64,000 bases of DNA. Source: Sandaracinaceae bacterium (GTDB taxonomy: Bacteria > Myxococcota_A > Polyangia > Polyangiales > Sandaracinaceae). Both the position numbers and the translations under genes were made by a program. Numbering within the stretch: the first letter of the stretch is position 1; every line of letters starts with the position of its first letter. The stretch lies in assembly GCA_020633195.1 (NCBI GenBank), contig JACKEC010000017.1:735675-799674 (forward strand), in the 5' to 3' direction. Shown here piece after piece: positions 45,998 through 52,397 of the stretch. The notes under the pieces are model-generated. The model worked only from the letters and a program-made list of their open reading frames with translations, was not told where the DNA came from and ran no database searches.

Positions 45998-46438
45998 TCA
46001 GGGCGCGTCGGCCAGGACGAGGGTCGCGCGGCCGCCCGGCGCGAGCGGCGCGGACGCGATGGGGCGACCGGTCGGGCCGGCGACGATGCGAGTACGACGC
46101 AGGGGCTCGGGGGTGATCTCGCACGGGGTGTTCGGGTCGTCGGCGTACGAGGGCTCGATCCACGCCTCGACCTGCTCGGACGGGCTCTCGGGCCGCCAGA
46201 CGTAGACCGTGGCCAGGGCCGCGCCCGGCTCGCAGATCGTCGCCAGCAGGATGCCTCGGTTGGCGAGCGTGCCCGGGGTGCGGCGCACGTAGAGGCTCAG
46301 GGGCAGCTCCGCCGCGTGCGCGGCGATCACGGCCTCGGGGACCTCGACGCGGACGTTCGCCGCAGGCGTCGCGGGCGGCGGGGGCTCGACGCAGCCGAGC
46401 AGCGCGAGCGCGACTCCGAGGGGGGCGAGGGTCTTCAT
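45998..46438 (-). CDS. Hypothetical lipoprotein
   Basis: 146 residues from ATG 46438 with a signal ending LALLGC. After a Pro-rich linker the domain is beta-rich (VRVEVPEAVIAAHA, PLSLYVRRTPG, ATVYVWRPES), with two Cys (TICEPG, TPCEIT). No family is recognised. The gene ends three bases after the convergent kinase-receiver gene. Confidence 0.6.
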   Translation of the reverse strand: MKTLAPLGVALALLGCVEPPPPATPAANVRVEVPEAVIAAHAAELPLSLYVRRTPGTLANRGILLATICEPGAALATVYVWRPESPSEQVEAWIEPSYADDPNTPCEITPEPLRRTRIVAGPTGRPIASAPLAPGGRATLVLADAP

Positions 46439-46614
46439 CGGGACCGCTCGATGGAAGCACGCGAGCTCGGCGAGGGCGAGCGCGTCGCGGCCGTGGGGTG
46501 TGGGGGGACCAGCGCACCCTCCGACCTGTCCGGCGCGCCGGACCCCGAGAACTCGCGCGAGAACCGCTTTCGGCCAGCGCGTGGCTGGCACGGACCCTGT
46601 AGAGGCGGGACCGC

Positions 46615-47628
46615 ATGCGGTCTGTTCGCCTCGGCTTCGTCCTCCTCCTGTCCGCGTGCAACGCCGGGCCCTCGATGGGTCGGGCGCCCGACGCCGCGAC
46701 CCCCGTCGACGCGGGGGGCGCCGGGCCAGGCCTCGACGCCGCCTCCTCGGTGGACGGCGGCGACGGGGTCTGCGCGGACGTCACGGTGGAGCTGCGGCGC
46801 GTCACGCCGACGGTGATGTTCCTCGTCGACCAGTCGCTGAGCATGGAGAACGAGCTCGGCGCGACGACGCGCTGGGACGCCGTGCGCGACGCGCTCTTCG
46901 GCACCAGCGGCGTGGTCACCGAGCTCGACGGGCTGATGCGCTTCGGGCTCGCGCTCTACTCCGACCTCGCGGGCGACGCGACCTGCCCGATGATCGAGCA
47001 GGCGGAGCCCGTGATGGGCGACGCGCCCGGGCTCGCCTCGCTCTACGACGGGGCCGCGCCGCTCGGCGAGACGCCGACGGGCGAGTCGATCGACCTCGTC
47101 GCGGCCACGCTCCCCGACGGCGGCGCCGACCCCGTGCTCCTCGTCCTCGCGACGGACGGAAACCCCGATCGCTGCGCGGCGCCCGACGGTCACGACGACA
47201 CCTCGCGTCGCCTCTCGGTCCAGGCGGTCGAGCGCGCCCGGGCCCGCGGGATCACCACCCACGTGATCGCGGTCGGGGTGGGCACGGTCGCCGCGTCGCA
47301 CCTCGCCGAGCTCGCCCGCGCGGGCACCGGCCGACCCGACGCGCGCTACTGGGAGGCGGGCGACCCGGCTGCGCTCACCGCCGCGCTCCGCGAGGCCGTC
47401 CGCGGCGAGCTGTCGTGCGTGTTCGAGCTCCGCGGCCGCGTCGATCCGACGCAGGCGTGCTCCGGGACGGTCAGCCTCGACGGGAGCCCGCTCGCCTGCG
47501 ACGGCGGCGACGGATTCCGCCTGCCCGACGAGTCCCACATCGAGCTGACGGGGAGCGCCTGCGACGCGCTCCTCGAAGGCGGCGGCGCGCTCGACGCCAG
47601 CTTCCCCTGTGACGCCCTTCTCATCTGA
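46615..47628 (+). CDS. vWA-domain lipoprotein
   Basis: 337 residues. A short signal ends LLSAC, then an A/D/G linker. The von Willebrand A domain runs about 65-260: MIDAS residues in MFLVDQSLSM (DxSxS), a Thr in TPTGES and Asp in VLATDGNPD. A C-terminal domain has three disulfide-type Cys pairs. It probably binds a ligand or partner outside the cell membrane through a metal ion. Eight bases separate it from the pectate-lyase-like gene. Confidence 0.85.
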   Translation: MRSVRLGFVLLLSACNAGPSMGRAPDAATPVDAGGAGPGLDAASSVDGGDGVCADVTVELRRVTPTVMFLVDQSLSMENELGATTRWDAVRDALFGTSGVVTELDGLMRFGLALYSDLAGDATCPMIEQAEPVMGDAPGLASLYDGAAPLGETPTGESIDLVAATLPDGGADPVLLVLATDGNPDRCAAPDGHDDTSRRLSVQAVERARARGITTHVIAVGVGTVAASHLAELARAGTGRPDARYWEAGDPAALTAALREAVRGELSCVFELRGRVDPTQACSGTVSLDGSPLACDGGDGFRLPDESHIELTGSACDALLEGGGALDASFPCDALLI

Positions 47629-47636
47629 GGTCCGCG

Positions 47637-49532
47637 ATGTCCGCACGAATCAGCCTGTCCTTGATCGTCCTGCTCGCCGGGTGCGCGCCGGCCACGATGC
47701 GCTCGCCCGACACCGACGCCGGCGCCCGGCCGCCCGGCGAGGACGGCGGCGCGCCGCCTCCGATCGACGCCGCGCTGGCTGGTCGCGACGGCTCGACGAC
47801 GCTCCCCGGCACCGACGCGGGGCCGTCCGCCGCCCCAGTCGACTGCGGCGCGATCGAGGACGGCGGCTACGAGCTCTGCGCGTCCTCGGACGTCGGGTGC
47901 GAGGGCGTCTTCCGCGGCTCCGAGGGCTGCGCCGCGCTCTGCGCGAGCGCGGGGCTGGTCTGCGTGATGGGCTACGAGGACGTCGACGGGATGTGCGCCG
48001 CCGACCACGCCCGCCCCGAGCTCGGGTGCGGCGCGACCGGGCACCAGTCCGACTACTGCGTCTGCGCTCGCGAGGCCGGGCCGTGCGTCCCCCGCACGTG
48101 CGACGCGACCCCGCTGGCGTGCGGCGCGGTCTCGGACGGCTGCGGCGGCACGATCGACTGCAGCGCCACCGCGTGCCCGTCCGGGACGAGCTGCGAGGGC
48201 GGCGCGTGCCGCGGCGCGGTGGCCTGCGACGCGACCGACTGCCCCGCGTTCCCGGGCGCCGAGGGTGAGGGCCGCAACGCGCGCGGCGGCCGCGGGGGCG
48301 ACGTCTACCACGTGACCTCGCTCGGCGACTCCGGCAGCGGCACGCTGCGCGAGGCGCTCACCACGGCGCGCGGCCCGCGCACGATCGTGTTCGACGTGGC
48401 CGGGCTGATCGACCTGCGCTCGCCGCTGCGCTCGACCGCCTCGCGCCTCACCATCGCCGGCCAGACCGCCCCGGGCGACGGGATCACGATCCGCGGCTAC
48501 CAGGTCGACCTGCGCGGCGACGACCTCATCGTGCAGCACCTGCGCTTCCGCGCGGGCGACATCCGGAAGAAGACGGCGACGCGCGACGGCTTCACCGAGG
48601 ACAGCCTCACCGTCACGGGTGAGGACATCATGATCGACCACGTGTCGGCGTCGTGGGGGATCGACGAGAACCTGAGCGCCGGCTCGACCGCGTGGGATCG
48701 CATCACCGTGCAGTGGTCGATCGTGAGCGAGGGCCTCTACCACACGCGCCTCTTCCACGGCGAGTACGACCCCGACCACCACGGTCACTCGATGGGCAGC
48801 CTCTTCAAGCCCAACGCTGGAGACTCGCACGTCACCTTGCACCACTGCCTCTACGCCCACAACGGCAACCGGAACCCCGCGATCGGGAGCTACACGAGCT
48901 CGCAGACGCAGTACGCGCAGATCATCAACAACGTCCTCTACGACTGGCGGGACAGCGGCTACACGAGCGGCGAGGCGGCGCGCGTCTACCTCGACTACGT
49001 CGGCAACTACGGGATCTTCGGGCCGAGCAGCTCCGACCGGCACCTCTTCGACGCGTCCGCCGCGTGCCACGTCCGCGTCTACCAGAGCGGCACCTACCGC
49101 GACCTGAACACGAACGGGCGCATCGACGGCTCGAACGACGGCTGGTCCGCCGTCGTCGGCGACTACGACAGGGAGAGCGCCCCGCGCGGACGCCAGCCGG
49201 TCACCACGCAGCCCGCGCCCGAGGCCCTCGAGCTCGTGCTCGAGCGGTCGGGCGCGCGACCGTGGAGCCGCGACGCGGTGGACCGCCGCGTCGTCGACGA
49301 GGTCCGCACCGGCCGCGGCCGGATCATCGACTCGCAGGACGAGGTCGGCGGCTGGGGCACGCTCGCCACGGGCGCCGCGCCGGTCGACCGCGACCGCGAC
49401 GGCATGCCCGACGACTGGGAGCTCCGCGCGGGCACCGACCCGGCGCGCGCGGACGACGGCGGCGACGTCGACGGCGACGGCTACACCAACCTCGAGAACT
49501 ACCTGCACTGGGCCTCGCGCTATCCGCGCTGA
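47637..49532 (+). CDS. Pectate-lyase-like (right-handed beta-helix) lipoprotein
   Basis: 631 residues. Lipobox LLAGC at the N-terminus, then a D/G/P-rich linker and two Cys-rich segments. The enzyme-like domain (about 203-540) opens with FPGAEGEGRNARGGRGG and GSGTLREAL, the signature start of polysaccharide lyase family 1 proteins, and continues with helix coils (LRFRAGDI, IDHVSASWG, NAGDSHVTLHH). The end carries a calcium-binding-like segment (DRDRDGMPDDWE, DVDGDGYTN). It may cleave or bind pectin-like or other acidic polysaccharides at the cell surface. Confidence 0.85.
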   Translation: MSARISLSLIVLLAGCAPATMRSPDTDAGARPPGEDGGAPPPIDAALAGRDGSTTLPGTDAGPSAAPVDCGAIEDGGYELCASSDVGCEGVFRGSEGCAALCASAGLVCVMGYEDVDGMCAADHARPELGCGATGHQSDYCVCAREAGPCVPRTCDATPLACGAVSDGCGGTIDCSATACPSGTSCEGGACRGAVACDATDCPAFPGAEGEGRNARGGRGGDVYHVTSLGDSGSGTLREALTTARGPRTIVFDVAGLIDLRSPLRSTASRLTIAGQTAPGDGITIRGYQVDLRGDDLIVQHLRFRAGDIRKKTATRDGFTEDSLTVTGEDIMIDHVSASWGIDENLSAGSTAWDRITVQWSIVSEGLYHTRLFHGEYDPDHHGHSMGSLFKPNAGDSHVTLHHCLYAHNGNRNPAIGSYTSSQTQYAQIINNVLYDWRDSGYTSGEAARVYLDYVGNYGIFGPSSSDRHLFDASAACHVRVYQSGTYRDLNTNGRIDGSNDGWSAVVGDYDRESAPRGRQPVTTQPAPEALELVLERSGARPWSRDAVDRRVVDEVRTGRGRIIDSQDEVGGWGTLATGAAPVDRDRDGMPDDWELRAGTDPARADDGGDVDGDGYTNLENYLHWASRYPR

Positions 49533-49568
49533 GGCGAGTCGCACCGCGACGAGAGGGCCGAGACGTCT

Positions 49569-49598
49569 GGCCACGACGCGCCGAAGCGCGCCGTGGCC
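49569..49598. terminator. 13-bp hairpin downstream of the lyase gene
   Basis: GGCCACGACGCGC and GCGCGCCGTGGCC pair (one wobble) around CGAA. It lies between the lyase gene and the convergent RNA cluster. A second hairpin, GGCTCACC-GA-GGTGAGCC, is at 49610-49627. Either may stop both transcripts; neither has a U-run. Confidence 0.5.
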
Positions 49599-49707
49599 GC
49601 CGGGCCATGGGCTCACCGAGGTGAGCCTGGTTCCCACGCGTCACCGTCGTCCGTGGACACTCCGAGGAGTCCGCGCGCCGAAGCGCGCGGGACGGCTTCC
49701 GCCTTCG

Positions 49708-49785
49708 CTCGCGTCCCTCGCGGGACGGTCGCTACCTTGGGGCCGTTATAGTTACGTGTAGTCTCGACGGCATTCGCGGCGCGAG
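49708..49785 (-). ncRNA. Y-RNA-like element 2 with a 23S rRNA helix-69 mimic as its loop
   Basis: A 78-nt element. The outer stem is CTCGCG/CGCGAG. The conserved 5' motif (CGAATGCC, then GACTACA, at 49757-49777) is followed by a loop that copies a 23S segment (49729-49755), then the 3' strand GTCCCG-CGAGGGA. CGAGAC pairs with GTCCCG except at the third position, as in the other two elements. Its 5' end abuts the 3' end of the Trp-like tRNA. The Y-RNA assignment is inferred from shared motifs and proximity to the TROVE gene. Confidence 0.6.
49729..49755 (-). other. 23S rRNA helix 69-70 mimic
   Basis: On the minus strand GTAACTATAACGG is followed by CCCC and AAGGTAGCGA. The near-universal 23S sequence (E. 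coli about 1910-1936, also the I-CeuI site) is GTAACTATAACGG, TCCT, AAGGTAGCGA, so only two of 27 bases differ. No other rRNA sequence flanks it, so it is not an rRNA operon fragment of any length. Confidence 0.85.
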
Positions 49786-49851
49786 GCCTCCCGCCCGAGT
49801 CGAACGGGCTCCTCGGCTGGACCGAGCGCGTCGCCGTGACGCTGGGGAGGC
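49785..49851 (-). tRNA. tRNA-Trp(CCA)-like RNA, short and degenerate
   Basis: A 67-nt cloverleaf: perfect acceptor GCCTCCC/GGGAGGC, D arm GCGT/ACGC, T arm GCCCG-TTCGACT-CGGGC with perfect stem, and anticodon loop GTCCAGC giving CCA. The anticodon stem has one mismatch and the variable region is only one base, so it is unlikely to be a normal translational tRNA. CCA is not encoded. The 3' end abuts Y-like element 2. Confidence 0.55.
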
Positions 49852-49858
49852 GAAGAAG

Positions 49859-49920
49859 AAGGCCGACGAGGGTTCGTGGAGACGGACAGGTTGAGTGTAG
49901 TCCCCATGGCATTCGGCCCC
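49859..49920 (-). ncRNA. Y-RNA-like element 3, minimal form, just after the TROVE stop
   Basis: About 62 nt. GGGGCCGA pairs with TCGGCCTT to form the base. The conserved motif (49896-49916) is followed by a short loop (TACACTCAACCTGTCC) and the 3' strand GTCTCC-ACGAA. GGGGAC pairs with GTCTCC, with a non-Watson-Crick third pair. The 3' strand closely matches that of element 1 (GTCTCC-CGAA, then TCGTCG). No tRNA or rRNA mimic is seen in its loop. Confidence 0.5.
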
Positions 49921-49992
49921 GAAGAGGGGGACTCGCGGCGGCCGCTCCTGAGCGAAGCGGCCGCCGGGTCCGGTGAAGAGCACAGAGCCTCG
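49921..49992 (-). other. Hairpin between the TROVE stop and Y-like element 3
   Basis: GGCGGCCGCT and AGCGGCCGCC form a perfect 10-bp stem 25-30 bases past the TROVE stop. AGTCCCC here could also pair with GGGGACT of the element 3 motif, giving an alternative fold. It could be a processing site or a partial terminator. Confidence 0.4.
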
Positions 49993-51543
49993 TCAGAGGC
50001 TCACGCTCTGGATGAGGTCGACCCAGCGCGAGGCGCCATCGGCGCCCCGGGCGAAGGCCTCGACCACCTCGAAGACGGCGTCGGAGAAGCCACCCACGTT
50101 CAGGATGTCTCCCGCGTCGCGCGCCTGCGTGTGGGCGTACGGCTGGATGTCGATGCAGACCATGCGCGCCTGCGGGCAGCGCTCCTTGAGCACGTTCCAC
50201 TGACGCATCGTCTCGGTCGCGCCGTGGCGGCGCGTGTCCACCCACGACTCGTTGTCCGAGACGTACACCACCAGGTCCGCCTTCGCGCGCTCGGCGTTCA
50301 GCTTCGCGAGCGGGGCCGACACGTTGGTGCCGCCGCCTCCAATCGAGGCGAGCTTCTGCGCGTTGGTCATCACCGAGTCACGCGGGTTGAGCTCGATCGA
50401 GACACACTTCGTCTCGAACGGGACCACCCGCGCGCGCGGGTTCTTGCGGACGACGGCCGCCGCGAACAGCGCCGCGACGTCCACGCACTTCACCGAGCTC
50501 GTCGAGCCCTTGCGGTAACCCGTCACCGGGGACTGCATGGAGCCCGACACGTCCGGGAAGACCCACACGTTTCCGTCGAGCGCCGGCACGTTGGCGAGCG
50601 CGTGCTCCATCGCGTCCTGGAGCGCGTTCTTCACCTCGACCGGCACGTCGTTCGCGTTCGCGTACGCGACCATCAGCTGGTACGGGAAGGCGCGGGCCTT
50701 CTCGATCCGCTTCGGATCGCGGAGCCGCTCGGCGACGAGGTCTCCGAGCCCCTCCACCTCGAACACGCCGTGGCGCGCGAAGGTGTTGAGGTTCATGCGC
50801 GTCATCTGCCAGCTCGCCTTGCGAGCGATCGCGCTCCACTCGGGCGCGCCGAGCTCGAGCGCCGTCAGCATCTGGAACGGCACGTCCGGGACCTCACCCG
50901 ACTTGTCGGCCTTGTAGGCCTCGTAGTCGGCGACGAGCTTCGGCAGCGCGTCGGCGTCGTGCGCCTTGCCCACCAGGTAGCCGAAGAGCGCCCGCCGCGA
51001 CGCCGTCGCCGGCTTCGGGTGGACCATCTTCAGCACGTCGGCGAGCGACGGGGAGTTGCCGACGGAGGCACGGAACAGCGCCTCGTCGCTCTGCGCGGCG
51101 AGCCACGCGAGGATCTGCTTCTTGGGCCGCGTCCCGAGGGACTTCCGACCCACGACGCCGCTGCGCATGATCTGCACGAACGTCCGGAGCATCCGGGCGT
51201 CGTCGACCACCCGCGCGAAGACCTTCGCGAAGAGCGCCGGGTCGCGGACCGACAGCACCGCGAGCAGCAGCGCCGGCATGTCCTTCATGTGGCCGCGCTG
51301 CCGCGCGTACACGGCCGTCTTGGCCAGCAGCTCGACGTCGACCTGCGCGGCGAGCTTCAGCACGTGGTCGAGCTGGACCTCGGCCGTCGCGTAGTACGTG
51401 CCGTTCAGGCAGCCCGTCGCCGCGAGCTGCGCGAGCGCGTGGTCCGGGCCGAAGGCGTAGGCGATCCCGCCCGCCTCGTTGACGAGGTCGGCGTGGGGCA
51501 GGTGCTTGCCAGCGTACGAAGAGAACAGAGACTTGTTGGCCAT
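49993..51543 (-). CDS. rsr: TROVE/vWA RNA-binding protein (Ro60/Rsr orthologue)
   Basis: 516 residues, usual for bacterial Rsr. ATG 51543 follows AGGAGG by seven bases. The TROVE HEAT-repeat ring covers about 1-320 (CLNGTYYATAEVQ, FARVVDDARMLRTFVQIM, WQMTRMNLNTFARHGVF). The C-terminal vWA domain has a full MIDAS: DVSGS (331-335), Thr406 in GGGGTNVS, and Asp430 in YVSDNES. Ro proteins bind misfolded RNA 3' ends in the ring and Y RNA on its outside, helping exonucleases in RNA quality control. No RtcB, RtcA or PNPase gene is adjacent. Structured tRNA- and Y-like RNAs lie on both sides on the same strand. Confidence 0.95.
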   Translation of the reverse strand: MANKSLFSSYAGKHLPHADLVNEAGGIAYAFGPDHALAQLAATGCLNGTYYATAEVQLDHVLKLAAQVDVELLAKTAVYARQRGHMKDMPALLLAVLSVRDPALFAKVFARVVDDARMLRTFVQIMRSGVVGRKSLGTRPKKQILAWLAAQSDEALFRASVGNSPSLADVLKMVHPKPATASRRALFGYLVGKAHDADALPKLVADYEAYKADKSGEVPDVPFQMLTALELGAPEWSAIARKASWQMTRMNLNTFARHGVFEVEGLGDLVAERLRDPKRIEKARAFPYQLMVAYANANDVPVEVKNALQDAMEHALANVPALDGNVWVFPDVSGSMQSPVTGYRKGSTSSVKCVDVAALFAAAVVRKNPRARVVPFETKCVSIELNPRDSVMTNAQKLASIGGGGTNVSAPLAKLNAERAKADLVVYVSDNESWVDTRRHGATETMRQWNVLKERCPQARMVCIDIQPYAHTQARDAGDILNVGGFSDAVFEVVEAFARGADGASRWVDLIQSVSL

Positions 51544-51550
51544 GATCGCA

Positions 51551-51556
51551 CCTCCT
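51551..51556 (-). promoter_or_regulatory. Ribosome-binding site of the TROVE gene
   Basis: AGGAGG, seven bases before the ATG, lies only 18 bases past the Glu-like tRNA 3' end. The TROVE mRNA is therefore probably made from the same precursor as the tRNA-like RNAs. Confidence 0.75.
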
Positions 51557-51573
51557 GATGGAGTAAGAGAGAG

Positions 51574-51645
51574 CGTCCCCGGGGGGATTCGAACCCACCG
51601 TCGCCGAGTTGAGGGCCCGGCATCCTGCCGTTGGACGACGGGGAC
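51574..51645 (-). tRNA. tRNA-Glu(CTC)-like RNA
   Basis: Perfect acceptor GTCCCCG/CGGGGAC, D arm GTCC/GGAT (one G-U), anticodon stem CCGGG/CTCGG and T loop TTCGAAT. Loop CCCTCAA gives anticodon CTC, but position 33 is C rather than the near-universal U, and the T stem has a U-C mismatch. CCA is not encoded. These changes suggest a decoy or mimic rather than a housekeeping tRNA. Confidence 0.7.
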
Positions 51646-51657
51646 GGAACAGAGGAG

Positions 51658-51729
51658 CGCCACGTACGGGGATCGAACCCGTCTCACCCGGGAGACAACC
51701 GGGCTGCATCCCCAGACGCACGACGCGGC
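51658..51729 (-). tRNA. tRNA-Asp(GTC)-like RNA
   Basis: Acceptor GCCGCGT/ACGTGGC (one G-U), D arm TGC/GCA, perfect anticodon stem CCCGG/CCGGG with loop TTGTCTC (anticodon GTC), and perfect T arm ACGGG-TTCGATC-CCCGT. The D arm is weak and unusual for Asp tRNA. CCA is not encoded. It is 12 bases upstream of the Glu-like gene. Confidence 0.7.
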
Positions 51730-51757
51730 ATGATGAAACAGGAGCAAGAGAAGTAGC

Positions 51758-51884
51758 GCTGCGACGAGTCTTCGGGAGACGTGCCTCGCGCTCTGCCAAG
51801 CTGAGCTACCGCCGCTCACGCGGCGGGTTGGATTCGAACCAACGACCTCGAGGTCCTTGTAGTCACCAGGGCATTCGCAGCAGC
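51758..51884 (-). ncRNA. YrlA-type Y RNA containing a circularly permuted tRNA
   Basis: About 127 nt. The base stem GCTGCTGCGA/TCGTCGCAGC pairs 9 of 10. The conserved motif (51858-51878) and 3' strand GTCTCC-CGAAGAC form a second helix (GGTGAC/GTCTCC). The core (51784-51853) is a tRNA in permuted order: CCTCG, variable AGGTC, T arm GTTGG-TTCGAAT-CCAAC, acceptor CCGCCGC, loop GTGA, acceptor GCGGCGG, TA, D arm GCTCAGCTTGGCAGAGC, G, CGAGG. Every helix pairs perfectly. This is the arrangement known for YrlA RNAs, tRNA mimics that lack a free CCA end. Confidence 0.85.
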
Positions 51885-51976
51885 GGAAGGACGAGGTCAC
51901 GCTCCCCACGCCCGGCCCATGAGCCACGCGCGCACCGCTCTCCAAGCGGGCCCGGCCCTCGGCCGGTTCTCCTTCC
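51884..51976 (-). tRNA. tRNA-Ser(GGA)-like class II RNA with degenerate T loop
   Basis: Perfect acceptor GGAAGGA/TCCTTCC. Anticodon stem of four to five pairs with loop TTGGAGA (anticodon GGA). A long variable arm includes the hairpin GGCT-CATG-GGCC, as expected of class II Ser tRNA. The T arm folds as TGGGG-AGCGTGA-CCTCG, lacking the TTCG of normal T loops. Its 3' end is the 5' end of the YrlA-type RNA. Confidence 0.6.
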
Positions 51977-51980
51977 ATGA

Positions 51981-52052
51981 TCGGCGAGAGAGGATTCGAA
52001 CCTCTGTGGTCTGGTTCCCGAAACCAGTGCGTGGCCACTACGCTACACGCCG
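51981..52052 (-). tRNA. tRNA-Pro(CGG)-like RNA
   Basis: Acceptor CGGCGTG/CTCGCCG (one U-U mismatch, C1-G72 as in Pro), D arm GCGT/ACGC, perfect anticodon stem CTGGT/ACCAG with loop TTCGGGA (CGG), and perfect T arm AGAGG-TTCGAAT-CCTCT. This is the most tRNA-like member of the array together with Gln. CCA is not encoded. Four bases separate it from the Ser-like RNA. Confidence 0.75.
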
Positions 52053-52123
52053 ATGATCGATGTCCCGGCGGCTGCCTCTCCGTCGGGACGAGTCGGGTTG
52101 TCAGAGAGCCGCGAGCCGGGGAG
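52053..52123 (-). other. Structured spacer between the Gln and Pro genes
   Basis: It contains a hairpin (52062-52089; GTCCCG/CGGGAC, a mismatch, CGG/CCG, loop AGAGGCAG). No cloverleaf and no Y motif are found here. Confidence 0.5.
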
Positions 52124-52196
52124 CACCGAGCCAGGGAGTCGAACCCCGATTTCCTGGTTCAGAGCCAGGCGTCGTGAGCCGTTGGACCAGCTCGGT
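52124..52196 (-). tRNA. tRNA-Gln(CTG)-like RNA
   Basis: Perfect acceptor ACCGAGC/GCTCGGT, D stem GTC/GAC, perfect anticodon stem CCTGG/CCAGG with loop CTCTGAA (anticodon CTG), and T arm CGGGG-TTCGACT-CCCTG (one G-U). U33 and T-loop consensus are intact. CCA is not encoded. It is the first element of the minus-strand array; its promoter, somewhere in 52197-52337, is not obvious. Confidence 0.8.
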
Positions 52197-52336
52197 ACGG
52201 GAATGCGCTCGGAGAAAGCGCGTATGAGCGCATCGCACCGTGGATGAACACCACGATGAACGTTTGTTTGAATGAGGCCCCACGCGCGCCGCTCGGGGCG
52301 CGGCGCGAGCCATCGGGCGAGGCGAGCGACGGAACG

Positions 52337-52366
52337 AAAAAGGCCGCCTGGGGGTCCCCGGCGGCC
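52337..52366 (-). terminator. Rho-independent terminator upstream of the RNA array
   Basis: On the minus strand GGCCGCC and GGCGGCC pair around a GC-rich loop and are followed directly by a run of T (A-run at 52337-52341 on the plus strand). It ends a transcript coming from 52.6 kb and separates it from the tRNA-like array. Confidence 0.75.
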
Positions 52367-52397
52367 TCGCGCGACGCGTGTGCGTGCGTGGAGTCGC

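Noticed and set aside
49732..49983. 83-codon open frame after the TROVE gene
   Set aside because: It runs through the Y-like and tRNA-like elements, has no ribosome-binding site and Arg/Ser-rich composition.
51784..51853. Two broken tRNA genes, one with only a D arm and one with only a T arm
   Set aside because: Their acceptor halves are complementary and their anticodon stem halves pair, so they are one permuted tRNA mimic.
52062..52089. Hairpin with GGCAGCCGC resembling the 530 loop of 16S rRNA
   Set aside because: Only about nine GC-rich bases match, which is within chance here, unlike the 25/27 match to 23S.
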